Below the pieces are notes generated by a model. That model ran no database searches. It was not told the origin of the DNA and saw only the letters and a program-made list of their open reading frames with translations. From Polyangiaceae bacterium (lineage in GTDB: Bacteria > Myxococcota_A > Polyangia > Polyangiales > Polyangiaceae), in the NCBI GenBank assembly GCA_009780955.1, contig WQZB01000002.1, positions 1-64,000 on the forward strand: a stretch of 64,000 bases of DNA, in the 5' to 3' direction. Of this stretch, positions 51,397-59,715 are shown in pieces. Every line of letters starts with the position of its first letter. The stretch's first letter is position 1. The translations under genes were made by a program, and so were the position numbers.

Positions 51397-52194
51397 TCAG
51401 CGAGCGGCAGTGATCGTAGCGGTCACGCCGAAGTGATCGCTCGGAAACACTCCTGCGTGCTTTGTGTCGAAGCACACGCTGGCCGCAAGCGGCTCGCCAC
51501 GCTGCGAGTCGTCGGGACCTCGAATGAAGATGTAATCGATGCGCCGTTCGGGCTCGCGCAGCGGAGCGGCGAACGGGTTTCGCTTGGAGAACGTGACACC
51601 TGGTGCTCCTTCGCCAGCAACACCGAATGCGTCAGCGAAGTACACACACGGCCCGCCAAGACCGGTGAGCCCGCGCATGAAGCGGATCTCGTCGGAGTCG
51701 GGCTCGGCATTGAAGTCGCCGACGATGACAGGCGGAAAGCCAGCGATGGGTGCACGAGCAGCCACGGCTTGTGCGAGCGCGCGCACTTGGGCCTGGCGAA
51801 TGTGCCCATGGTGAAGTTTCCAATTCAGATGCGTACAGAAAAAAGGAATTTTTCCGTAGGGTGAGTTGAGTTCGGCAAAAACGACCGATCGGCTTTCGTC
51901 CGATCCTTCTTTGGGCAGCGCGATGGTTTCGCTGTGCACAATTGGCCACTTTGAAAGGATTGCGTTGCCCATTGGGTAGCCATAATTCTCCGATGCAAGA
52001 CCCCAGGCGACCTCATAGCCAAGGCCCTCTGTGATCATCGCGGCTTGATCGAAGCCGGAAAACCGCAGCACCTCCTGCAAACCAATTACGTCGGGCGCGA
52101 GCTTGCGTAGCCCTTCGCGAATCGCGATGAGCCGCTCTTCCCACGGGCCAGAGCGATTCCAAATGTTGAGCGTGGCAGCGCGAAAGGTTCGCAT
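51397..52194 (-). CDS. Endonuclease/exonuclease/phosphatase-family phosphoesterase
   Basis: 265 residues from the ATG at 52194 (MRTFRAATLNIWNRSG). Longer readings would begin inside the family A repeat. EEP-family motifs: LNIWN, DVIGLQEVL (metal-binding Glu), FFCTHLNWKLHHGHIRQAQV (catalytic His), PPVIVGDFNAEPDS and a final FPSDHFGVTATI. All active-site residues are present. The substrate could be DNA, phospholipid or an inositol phosphate. No membrane segment. Confidence 0.88.
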   Translation of the reverse strand: MRTFRAATLNIWNRSGPWEERLIAIREGLRKLAPDVIGLQEVLRFSGFDQAAMITEGLGYEVAWGLASENYGYPMGNAILSKWPIVHSETIALPKEGSDESRSVVFAELNSPYGKIPFFCTHLNWKLHHGHIRQAQVRALAQAVAARAPIAGFPPVIVGDFNAEPDSDEIRFMRGLTGLGGPCVYFADAFGVAGEGAPGVTFSKRNPFAAPLREPERRIDYIFIRGPDDSQRGEPLAASVCFDTKHAGVFPSDHFGVTATITAAR

Positions 52195-52216
52195 AATCAA
52201 ATCCAGCAAACTTGCT

Positions 52217-52362
52217 AGAGCATGTTTACCAGCCGTCGCGAGCGACGCGAGGCCAAGGCGGGCCCGAGGAGCCCGCGTAAGCGTACGTTGTGGTACGTGC
52301 GCAGGCACCGCAGGGCCCAACGATGGCAATCGCGTCGCGCAGCAGGATGGTAAACATGCTCT
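52217..52362. repeat. Family A MITE-like element, copy 2 (after hppA)
   Basis: 146 bp. Left end AGAGCATGTTTACCAGCC (52217-52234), right end the complement of AGAGCATGTTTACCATCC (52345-52362), one mismatch. TA stands at both borders (52216-52217 and 52363-52364). The interior matches copy 1 with a few changes (for example CGTACGTTGTGGTACG where copy 1 has CGTACTTCTCGTACG). It lies between hppA and the EEP gene, both on the minus strand. Its right end forms the TAA stop of hppA. Confidence 0.88.
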
Positions 52363-54938
52363 TACGCGGCTTCGTCGTTCGCGGTCGTAGCCGGCTTCAC
52401 GTCAACGTCGGACTCGGCGCCCGAATTGATGCGCATGCCGTAAAAAGACCTGTAGACGAAGACCACAGACAGGCCAAAGAACAACGCGGCGAGAAGGATT
52501 GGCCACGTTGCGCTAGAGGATTTTTTCATTTGCTCGGCGAGCTCGACGGCGAGCAGACCGAAAAGCGTAGTGAACTTGATGACAGGGTTGAGCGCAACGC
52601 TGGAAGTGTCTTTGAATGGATCGCCCACGGTATCGCCCACGACCGTTGCGTCGTGCAATGCGGTGCCTTTGGCTTTCAGCTCGACCTCGACGACCTTCTT
52701 CGCGTTGTCCCAAGCGCCACCGGCATTCGCCATGAAGAGCGCTTGGAACAGACCGAACAGAGCAATCGCAATAAGGTAGCCAATGAAGAAGAACGAATCG
52801 TAAAAAGCAAAGCCAAGAGTGCCAAAGAAGACCGTCAAGAAGATATTGAACATTCCTCTTTGTGCGTACTGCGTGCAGATTTCAACGACCTTCTTCGAGT
52901 CTTCGATGCTCGCTTTCTCGACGCCTTCGAGTTTGATGTTCGCCTTGATGAACTCGACCGCGCGGTACGCGCCCGTGGTCACGGCTTGCGTGGATGCGCC
53001 GGTGAACCAGTAAATCATCGCGCCACCGGCAATGAGACCGAGGAGGAAAGGTGGATACAGAATCGAGACTTTGTCGGTGTGCTCCGTGAAGCCGTTCGTG
53101 AGCATGACGATAATCGAGAAGATCATCGTGGTGGCACCAACGACGGCCGTGCCGATGAGAACAGGCTTTGCGGTTGCCTTGAAAGTGTTTCCGGCTCCGT
53201 CGTTCTCTTCGAGAAAGTGCTTGCCCTTGTCGAATTGAACATCGAAGCCGAAATCTTTTTTGAGCTCTTTGTCGATGTCCGGAATGCCCTCGATAACGCT
53301 TAGTTCGAAAACGCTTTGTGCGTTGTCGGTGACCGGGCCGTACGAATCGACCGCGATGGTGACCGGCCCCATGCCGAGGAAGCCGAAGGCCACGAGCCCG
53401 AAGGCGAAGACGGCCGATGGGTCGAAGCCGCCAATCATCATGATGTGCCCGACACCTTCGCGCGACACCATGTAGGCTGCACCCATCAGGCCAATGAGCA
53501 CGATGCCCATCCAGTAGGCGCTGAAGTTGCCGGCCGTCAGGCCCGACAAGATGTTGAGCGATGCGCCGCCTTCTTTCGACGAGGTGACGACCTCGCGCAC
53601 GTGACCCGACTCGACCGAGGTAAAGACTTTAATCAGCTCGGGAATGATCGCGCCAGCAGCGGTGCCGCACGTGATGATGAGCGAAAGCTTCCACCAAAGC
53701 GTGTCGTCGCCGCCGATGCTTGGAATGAGCTGGTGCGAAACGAGGAACGTCAGAACGATGGAAACGGCGGACGTGAGGATGACCAGCTGGGTAAGCGGGT
53801 GCTCGAAGTTCATTTTGTCGGCGTTCGCCGACTTGCTCTTCGCGAGGGCATCGTTGATGAAGTACGAAACGACCGATGCAATCACCATGACGATGCGCAT
53901 CACGAAGATCCACACGAGAAGCTGAACCTGCACGGTCTTGTCTTGCACTGCGAGCAGGATGAACGAGATGAGCGCAACGCCTGTGACGCCGTAGGTTTCA
54001 AAGCCGTCGGCCGAGGGGCCAACCGAGTCGCCCGCGTTGTCGCCCGTGCAGTCTGCAATGACGCCCGGGTTGCGTGCGTCGTCTTCTTTGATTTTGAAGA
54101 CGATTTTCATCAGATCGGAGCCGATGTCGGCGATCTTCGTGAAAATGCCGCCCGCGATGCGAAGCGCCGAAGCCCCGAGCGACTCGCCAATGGCAAAGCC
54201 GATGAAGCACGAGCCAGCCAATTCGCCGGGGATAAAGAGGAGAATGGCAAGCATCAAAATCAGCTCGACGGAGATGAGGAGCATGCCGATGCTCATGCCG
54301 GCTTTGAGCGGAATCGCATAAGCGGGGAACGGCTTGCCTTTGAGGGCCGCGAATGCCGTGCGCGAGTTGGCAAACGTGTTCACGCGAATGCCGAACCAGG
54401 CCACCGCGCAAGAGCCTGCGATGCCGATGAGACTAAAGAGCAAGATGATGGCAACTTGCGCCCCCTTGCCTTCTGCGAAGTAATTCTGCGCGAAGCCGAA
54501 GTAATAGAAGATGATGGCGCCGATGAAGAGCGCGAGCTTTAAGATGAATTTGATTTGCGTGATGAGGTACGTTTTGCACGTGGCGTAAATGAGCTCGCTG
54601 ATTTCGAGCATCGATTTGTGAACAGGCGCGTTCTTGAGCTGCGTGTAAATGACGAAGCCGAAGCCGATGCCGAGCGCTGAGACGACGAGGCCAACGTAAA
54701 GCAGCGATGAGCCGGTGTTCCCGCCCAAGAAGCTTGCGACCGACGCGTCGTCGAGGCGCGGCACCTTCAGGTTGGCTTCGCCGCCATGAGAGGGAGCCGC
54801 GCCACCGGCCGCGTGAGCGGCTGCGTTGTGCGCACCTTGTGCAGCAAGCGCTGGCGCGCCAAACAACAAGGAAAGGGTGAGACCAAAAGCGAAAATGAGC
54901 CAGTTTCTAATGGCACTACGAGGATGACGAGACATCAT
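52362..54938 (-). CDS. hppA: Membrane-bound ion-translocating pyrophosphatase
   Basis: 858 residues from the ATG at 54938 (an ATG follows at 54935; GGAGAGG lies 11 bases upstream). About 16 membrane helices. Substrate motifs: DIGSDLMKIVFKIKEDDARN and IADCTGDNAGDSVGPSADG, SYGPVTDNAQSVFELS, and the C-terminal GDTVGDPFKDTSSVALN. It couples hydrolysis of pyrophosphate to H+ or Na+ transport. The segment GNTFKATAK has Lys where K+-dependent enzymes have Ala, so a K+-independent type is likely (inference). It is longer than the usual ~700, with an N-terminal extension and an insert before GNT (~585-620). The stop lies at the family A border. Confidence 0.95.
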   Translation of the reverse strand: MMSRHPRSAIRNWLIFAFGLTLSLLFGAPALAAQGAHNAAAHAAGGAAPSHGGEANLKVPRLDDASVASFLGGNTGSSLLYVGLVVSALGIGFGFVIYTQLKNAPVHKSMLEISELIYATCKTYLITQIKFILKLALFIGAIIFYYFGFAQNYFAEGKGAQVAIILLFSLIGIAGSCAVAWFGIRVNTFANSRTAFAALKGKPFPAYAIPLKAGMSIGMLLISVELILMLAILLFIPGELAGSCFIGFAIGESLGASALRIAGGIFTKIADIGSDLMKIVFKIKEDDARNPGVIADCTGDNAGDSVGPSADGFETYGVTGVALISFILLAVQDKTVQVQLLVWIFVMRIVMVIASVVSYFINDALAKSKSANADKMNFEHPLTQLVILTSAVSIVLTFLVSHQLIPSIGGDDTLWWKLSLIITCGTAAGAIIPELIKVFTSVESGHVREVVTSSKEGGASLNILSGLTAGNFSAYWMGIVLIGLMGAAYMVSREGVGHIMMIGGFDPSAVFAFGLVAFGFLGMGPVTIAVDSYGPVTDNAQSVFELSVIEGIPDIDKELKKDFGFDVQFDKGKHFLEENDGAGNTFKATAKPVLIGTAVVGATTMIFSIIVMLTNGFTEHTDKVSILYPPFLLGLIAGGAMIYWFTGASTQAVTTGAYRAVEFIKANIKLEGVEKASIEDSKKVVEICTQYAQRGMFNIFLTVFFGTLGFAFYDSFFFIGYLIAIALFGLFQALFMANAGGAWDNAKKVVEVELKAKGTALHDATVVGDTVGDPFKDTSSVALNPVIKFTTLFGLLAVELAEQMKKSSSATWPILLAALFFGLSVVFVYRSFYGMRINSGAESDVDVKPATTANDEAA

Positions 54939-55301
54939 GAAACCAGAGTCCTCTCCGAGGTTCAGCGAGCGAGTCGGAGGATCTCGTTGCATCCTGCCGT
55001 CGCGTCGCGATCTCGAGGGGTTGGCCGCCGTACGATAGGAGCTGTGGCTTCGTCGCAAAAACCATGCTTTCTACGTAGACGCTTCAGCGCGCCTCGGCCC
55101 ACGCCGGCTTGACCTACCGCCGTAAGGCGCGATGCTTCTACCATGGTGATGGCGAGGCCGTAAACGTCGAGGTAAAGTTTTCTGACGGGGCCTGCCACCG
55201 ACCTTGGCATGCCGGGCGCCACGCCCGTTTTTGCAAGTAATCACGACATGATGCGTTGTATCATGCGCCATGACAACGCTATGTCGGAGTAAGATTTTTT
55301 C
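54939..55301. other. Divergent intergenic region hppA/carbonic anhydrase
   Basis: A region of 363 bases between divergent genes. It holds a plus-strand intrinsic terminator (55213-55232). I see no protein-coding frame with family features. Promoters for hppA and the carbonic anhydrase must lie here. A short RNA upstream of the terminator is possible. Confidence 0.5.
55213..55232 (+). terminator. Intrinsic terminator not preceded by a known gene
   Basis: CGGGCG-CCA-CGCCCG (55213-55227) followed by TTTTT (55228-55232). A 6-bp GC-only stem with a T-run is a textbook rho-independent terminator for the plus strand. The nearest gene upstream (hppA) runs the other way. It may end a small RNA or be an attenuator in the leader of the carbonic anhydrase gene at 55302. 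Confidence 0.65.
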
Positions 55302-55937
55302 ATGAACGAAAGCAGCAAGCCTCCTGCCGCAGCAGAAGCTGCGATGGCGCGCCTTCGCGAAGGCAACCGGCGCTTCGTTGAAAACGTGCGAAGCGTCGAG
55401 GCCATGCTCTCGCTTTCGGCGCGCGCGAAGCTTGCCGATGGCCAACATCCCTACGCGATTGTGCTCTCGTGCTCCGACTCTCGCGTGCCTGCCGAAATCA
55501 TCTTCGACTGCGGGCTTGGCGAGTTGTTCGTTGTGCGTGTTGCAGGCAACGTGGTTGCGCCATCGCTCGTTGGCAGCGTCGAGTACGCGGTCACGACCTT
55601 TGGCACTTCGCTCGTTGTTGTCATGGGCCACACGTGTTGTGGCGCGATCCGAGCCACGCTCGATGTATTGCGAAACGGCAACAAGCCCATTTCCGACAAC
55701 GTGCGTGATCTCGTGGAGCGAGTCACCCCCGCGGCCGCCGAGTTCGCCACGTCAAACTTGCCCGAGGCAGAAATCGTCAAGCGCACGACGCGTGCAAACA
55801 TCCGCGTTTCTGCGAGCCACCTGCGATACGGAAGCAAGCTTCTCGAGAGACTGGTTCACGAAGGCAAGATAGCCATCGTGGGCGCCGAGGCTTCGCTCGA
55901 AACCGGCTTTGTCGACTTCTTCGACGGCAATTTTTGA
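55302..55937 (+). CDS. Beta-class carbonic anhydrase
   Basis: 211 residues. The zinc ligands are Cys57 and Asp59/Arg in CSDSRVP, His110 and Cys113 in GHTCCGA; VRVAGN is also conserved. It interconverts CO2 and bicarbonate in the cytoplasm. The ATG at 55302 has GGAGTAAG upstream. It is followed by a REP-like repeat and the convergent TPR gene. Confidence 0.95.
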   Translation: MNESSKPPAAAEAAMARLREGNRRFVENVRSVEAMLSLSARAKLADGQHPYAIVLSCSDSRVPAEIIFDCGLGELFVVRVAGNVVAPSLVGSVEYAVTTFGTSLVVVMGHTCCGAIRATLDVLRNGNKPISDNVRDLVERVTPAAAEFATSNLPEAEIVKRTTRANIRVSASHLRYGSKLLERLVHEGKIAIVGAEASLETGFVDFFDGNF

Positions 55938-55955
55938 GCGCCCGCAAAACGCATA

Positions 55956-56030
55956 TTCGTAGGGGCGCCATTCATGGCGCCCGACCGCGGTTGGCCGATC
56001 GCGAGGGCGCGATGAATCGCGCCCCTACCG
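55956..56030. repeat. REP-like palindrome pair between convergent genes
   Basis: Unit 1 is GTAGGGGCGCCATTCATGGC with the end GCCC (55960-55983). Unit 2 is GAGGGCGCGATGAATCGCGC followed by CCCTACC (56003-56029). On the minus strand unit 2 begins with the TAG that is the stop codon of the TPR gene (56027-56025). The spacing and units resemble those at 17242-17328 in reverse. Confidence 0.85.
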
Positions 56031-59000
56031 GGTGCCCGTGTAAGGAGCGCCTAGCTCCTCGAGCCCGCGTAGCGCGTCACGACGTTGGGTGGCAGAGGGC
56101 GCTGCGAGCTCGAGAAAAACATTGTAGGCTGCAATTGCCTCGGGTTTCTGTCCCGTTTTGCGGAGAGCCTCGCCCGCAGAAAACGCCGCGGGACCAAGCC
56201 ACGCTGGCCGTGGCTCCAAGGCTTTGCCAGCGTCGACAGCCGCGAGCAAATGCTTGGCAGCTTCGGCCGTGGCGCCTGTGTCGAGTAGCAGGCGCCCGTA
56301 GCGATAGCGCCACACTGCCACTTTGCCGTCGCCCGCAACGGCCTTGGCCCACTCGCCCATCGCCGTGGGCATGTCGTTTTTTTGCTCGTAGGCCTCGGCC
56401 AGTAAGGCATGCACTTCGCTTCGCGAAGGCTTGATTTCGAGCGAGCGGCGAAGATCGCTGATGGCATCGCTTATCGCGCCCTGGCGCATCTGGATCGTGC
56501 CGCGCAGCCAATATCCATCGGCAAGGGACTTATCGAGTGCGAGTGCCCTGTCGACCTCGGTGCGCGCGAGCGCGAGCTGCGCGGGGTTTGCTTCGTTCGC
56601 CGCCCGCGCCACATAAAGATGATAGTCGGCGCGATTCGGTTCGAGAAAAGCGGCGCGCTGCAGATAGCGCACGGCCGCAGCCGCATCGGCCCCGCCCATT
56701 TTTAGCTTGGCTCGCCCGATGAAGTGGTTCACCTCCGCGCTGTTCGGTCGTGCGATGCGCACGGCTTCAAGCAAGGGAAGCGCTTCTTTGACCCTGCCCG
56801 TCGCAACGAGCGCCGCGGCGAGGCGCATCTGGAGATCGACATTCTTTGGCTCCAGGTTGTACGCGCTTTGGTACTGCTCGAGTGCGCGATCGAAGTTGCC
56901 GAATTTTTCGAAAATCTGGCCTCGCTCGACTGCGAGACCAGGGTAGTCCTTGTCGACGGCAGCGATGCGTTCGAACTGCTCTGCGGCTTTGTCGAGTCGA
57001 TTCAGCTTTTGATACGCAGAGCCAAGTCGGAAACGTGTGCCGAGATCGTTTGGGGTTTTCTCGAGTGCCGCGGTGTAGTGGTCGATAGCCTGTTCGAGCG
57101 AGCCTTGAGCAACTGCGATGTCGCCAAAGGCGCGCTGAAGCGCGGCGCTATCTGCTTTGGATCGCGACTGTTCGAGCTTGGTAGCTGCTTCGTTCGTTCG
57201 CCCTTGCGCTGCGAGAAACGATGCAAACGACGCATGGGCCTGGATCGCGTCCGGATCCTGAGGATCGGCCAGATCCACAGTCGAGGTGTAGAGCTCTTCG
57301 GCGCGCGCCTTGTCGCCCAGCGCTTCTTCGGCGCGCGCCAACCACAAAGCCACGCTCACGTCCTTTGGCGCGCGCTGGCGAGCTGCTGTGAGCACTGTCT
57401 TCGCGTCGCCGAATCGCTCGAGCGCGATCATTGTCATCGCCCGCCCAATCGTTGCAGGTAGATTCGTCGGTTCTTTCCTCACAACCTCGTCGAAGCGCGA
57501 AAGTGCTTCTGCGTAGCGCCCGTCGACGTAAAACACCTGCCCTTCGCCAGCGATCGCCGCAAGGTTGTGCGGGTCAATCTTCACGGCTTCGTTGAATGCC
57601 GCGAGCGCTTCGCTCGTGCGATCGCGCTTGAACAGAATGGAACCTTTGGCCGTGAGCGTGGCTGACAGCTCGGAGGTGCCGAGTCTGCTCACCAACGCAT
57701 CGCTGAGAATTGCGTCGAGCTCGCTCAGTGCTGCATCGTTGTCGCGATCGAGCTGGGAGGTCAGAAGCGCGTGCATGGTGCGAGCACCGGCGTGCTTCGG
57801 CGAGAGCTTTTGTGTTGCATCGAGGGCTTCGCGCTGCTTGGCGACATCTTTTGCGAGCCCATAGGCCTGGGCAAGTCCCCACTCGGCGCGGGCCGACGGC
57901 TCGCCTTGCGCGAGTGCGTCGCGGAATGCGTTTTCGGCAGCGGGCGCGTCGTGCTCTGCCAGAGCGACTTCGCCGCGCAGGATTGCAATATCGACTTGAA
58001 TGCCGTTCTTCGGCTCGGCTGCGGCCGCGGCTGCGAGTTCGGTCTTGGCTCGTGCCCATTCGCCCGTGGCCGCACTCCGAGCAGCACGAGCCGCAGCGAG
58101 GTACGCGGTGTTCTTGCCTTGCGGAATGGTGGCAAGGGCTGCTTGTGCATGCGCAAGGCGTTGGTCGTCGCTCCCAAAGCGTACGAGATTTGAGAATTCG
58201 ACAAACGCCGCATACGCCGTGACGCTGTGCGCGCGTGGCATGCGCCTATGCAGGTTGCCCAGTTCATCGGCCGCTGCCACGGCTTCGCTGTAGGTGTCGA
58301 CCGCGAGCTTTTTGCGAGCCGTGTCGCCGGCTGCTGCTGCAGTCTTCGCGTACTCGCCGGCGTTGAGCTTGTCGCTCATCGCCAGGTAGCCGAATGCACC
58401 GACGGATGTGAACTGGAGCGCGACGCCTACAACGACGAGAATCGCAGCACATGCGAGGAGGATTCTCGTCCTCTTGGCAATGGGTTTTTTCTTCTCCTTC
58501 TCCACGTAGCGGACAAGGGCCGTGGTTTGCAGTGTCGGTTGTGCGAGCACGGCGGGGTGCGAAGTCTCCGCGAATGCGGGCGGCGCGGCGTGCATCTCGG
58601 TGAGCGGTGCGATGACTGCATCGATGTTGATCTCGCCAGGCAAGAGCAGCGGTACTGTGTCTGCTCGATCGCGTGCAGGTGGGATGGGCTCCGCAAAGCT
58701 TGGCGCGGACGCGCCGATCACGTTGGGCGTGTTGGCGCCGAACGCTGGTGGAAAATCGGGCATGCTTAGCAGATCAATCTCGCTGAAAGCATTTGCGCTC
58801 GTGGCAGCAACGAGATCGCTGCTTGTGCCAGGCAGATCGGCCGGAAGGGTTGGCAAGGCTGGCAAATCAACGTTCGTCAAAAGTGGGGCGCCTGAAAGCG
58901 GGTGCAAATCCGGCAGAGGAGCGTCGCCAAAGGAGCGCGGTGACCTGCGTGAGGCCACCTCCATGTCGCCAAAGGAGCGTGGTGACTTGCGCGGCGAAGG

Positions 59001-59660
59001 GAGCGCGGGAACCTCGGCATCGCCAAAGGAGCGTGGTGACTTGCGCGGCGAAGGGAGCGCGGGAACCTCGGCATCGCCAAAGGAGCGCGGTGACCTGCGC
59101 GAGGCCACCTCCACGTCGCCAAAGGAGCGTGGTGACTTGCGTGTCGTAGGCGCGTCGGCATCGCTTTTCGTGCCGCTCGCTCGTGACGGCAAGTTCGAAT
59201 CATGGAGAGGTACGAGCACTGGCAATGTGGCTGGATCCGGAGCGGGGTTCACGCCCGCATTGGATCGAGTACGCGACACCGACGGTGCCGATGCAGCGGG
59301 CAAAGTCGGAGGGAGCGATCGACTTTTTTCGATCTCGATCTCGATCGCTGCTTCGGTCGGATCGATCGCCGTGATCTCCGGTTGCGTCGGAGCGGGCGCA
59401 TACGACGGCCGAATCGCGGCGCTCGGCAGAAAGGCACTCACCTCGATGCCAGGGATCGTTCGCTTGGATGAAATAATGGGAAGAGCCGGTGCCTCGTCGG
59501 CAACCGACGGAGCCGCGCTGACCGCAACACCTTTCGACGGGCTGGTAACAATGAAAGTGTGCGTGCACTTTGGGCAACGCATTTTCAGCCCACTCTCGGG
59601 GATACGTCGTTCGTCGACCTGGTACGGCGCTTTGCATGACTCGCATGCGACCTTCAACAT
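56025..59660 (-). CDS. Large zinc-ribbon/TPR membrane protein with internal repeats
   Basis: 1211 residues from the ATG at 59660. Residues 1-40 are an MJ0042 zinc ribbon (CESCKAPYQVDE, MRCPKCTHTFIV). Residues ~40-400 are a low-complexity linker of Pro, Ser and Ala that contains five copies of SPRSFGD. One membrane helix lies at ~410 (TRILLACAAILVVVGVALQF). The remaining ~780 residues are tandem TPR repeats (for example AIAGEGQVFYVDGRYAEALS, GKSRGDLRTRFRLGSAYQKL-type units). In myxobacteria such proteins are tied to gliding and signalling scaffolds (AglT/PilF-like TPR proteins), but the specific role here is unknown. The TAG stop is in a REP-like repeat. Confidence 0.85.
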   Translation of the reverse strand: MLKVACESCKAPYQVDERRIPESGLKMRCPKCTHTFIVTSPSKGVAVSAAPSVADEAPALPIISSKRTIPGIEVSAFLPSAAIRPSYAPAPTQPEITAIDPTEAAIEIEIEKSRSLPPTLPAASAPSVSRTRSNAGVNPAPDPATLPVLVPLHDSNLPSRASGTKSDADAPTTRKSPRSFGDVEVASRRSPRSFGDAEVPALPSPRKSPRSFGDAEVPALPSPRKSPRSFGDMEVASRRSPRSFGDAPLPDLHPLSGAPLLTNVDLPALPTLPADLPGTSSDLVAATSANAFSEIDLLSMPDFPPAFGANTPNVIGASAPSFAEPIPPARDRADTVPLLLPGEINIDAVIAPLTEMHAAPPAFAETSHPAVLAQPTLQTTALVRYVEKEKKKPIAKRTRILLACAAILVVVGVALQFTSVGAFGYLAMSDKLNAGEYAKTAAAAGDTARKKLAVDTYSEAVAAADELGNLHRRMPRAHSVTAYAAFVEFSNLVRFGSDDQRLAHAQAALATIPQGKNTAYLAAARAARSAATGEWARAKTELAAAAAAEPKNGIQVDIAILRGEVALAEHDAPAAENAFRDALAQGEPSARAEWGLAQAYGLAKDVAKQREALDATQKLSPKHAGARTMHALLTSQLDRDNDAALSELDAILSDALVSRLGTSELSATLTAKGSILFKRDRTSEALAAFNEAVKIDPHNLAAIAGEGQVFYVDGRYAEALSRFDEVVRKEPTNLPATIGRAMTMIALERFGDAKTVLTAARQRAPKDVSVALWLARAEEALGDKARAEELYTSTVDLADPQDPDAIQAHASFASFLAAQGRTNEAATKLEQSRSKADSAALQRAFGDIAVAQGSLEQAIDHYTAALEKTPNDLGTRFRLGSAYQKLNRLDKAAEQFERIAAVDKDYPGLAVERGQIFEKFGNFDRALEQYQSAYNLEPKNVDLQMRLAAALVATGRVKEALPLLEAVRIARPNSAEVNHFIGRAKLKMGGADAAAAVRYLQRAAFLEPNRADYHLYVARAANEANPAQLALARTEVDRALALDKSLADGYWLRGTIQMRQGAISDAISDLRRSLEIKPSRSEVHALLAEAYEQKNDMPTAMGEWAKAVAGDGKVAVWRYRYGRLLLDTGATAEAAKHLLAAVDAGKALEPRPAWLGPAAFSAGEALRKTGQKPEAIAAYNVFLELAAPSATQRRDALRGLEELGAPYTGTR
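58924..59145 (-). repeat. In-gene tandem repeat encoding SPRSFGD motifs
   Basis: Five copies of TCGCCAAAGGAGCG(T/C)GGTG begin at 58924, 58966, 59020, 59074 and 59116. Spacings are 42, 54, 54 and 42 bases, all multiples of three. The two 54-base units are nearly identical and the 42-base units match each other, giving a symmetrical pattern. Translated on the minus strand it gives repeats such as SPRSFGDAEVPALPSPRK. The near-identity at DNA level suggests recent expansion. Confidence 0.85.
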
Positions 59661-59715
59661 GACAACGACAAAGGCTATCACATAGGCTTTCCCGAACGCG
59701 AAAGCGCAGAGTCTA

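Noticed and set aside
52195-52329. 45-codon N-terminal extension of the EEP phosphoesterase
   Set aside because: It is encoded by the family A repeat; the conserved domain starts directly at the ATG at 52194.
53316-54542. Plus-strand open frame of 408 codons opposite hppA
   Set aside because: It is the antisense of a clear membrane pyrophosphatase; the translation is Arg/Asp/His-rich low-information sequence with no family pattern, as expected for the shadow of a high-GC gene.
58924-59145. Possible CRISPR array in the direct repeats
   Set aside because: The repeats are in frame inside a long conserved gene, spacing is a multiple of three, and the 'spacers' are themselves repeated.
58522-59685. 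Plus-strand open frame of 387 codons opposite the TPR gene
   Set aside because: It is antisense to the linker region; its repeats only mirror the SPRSFGD repeats of the real gene.
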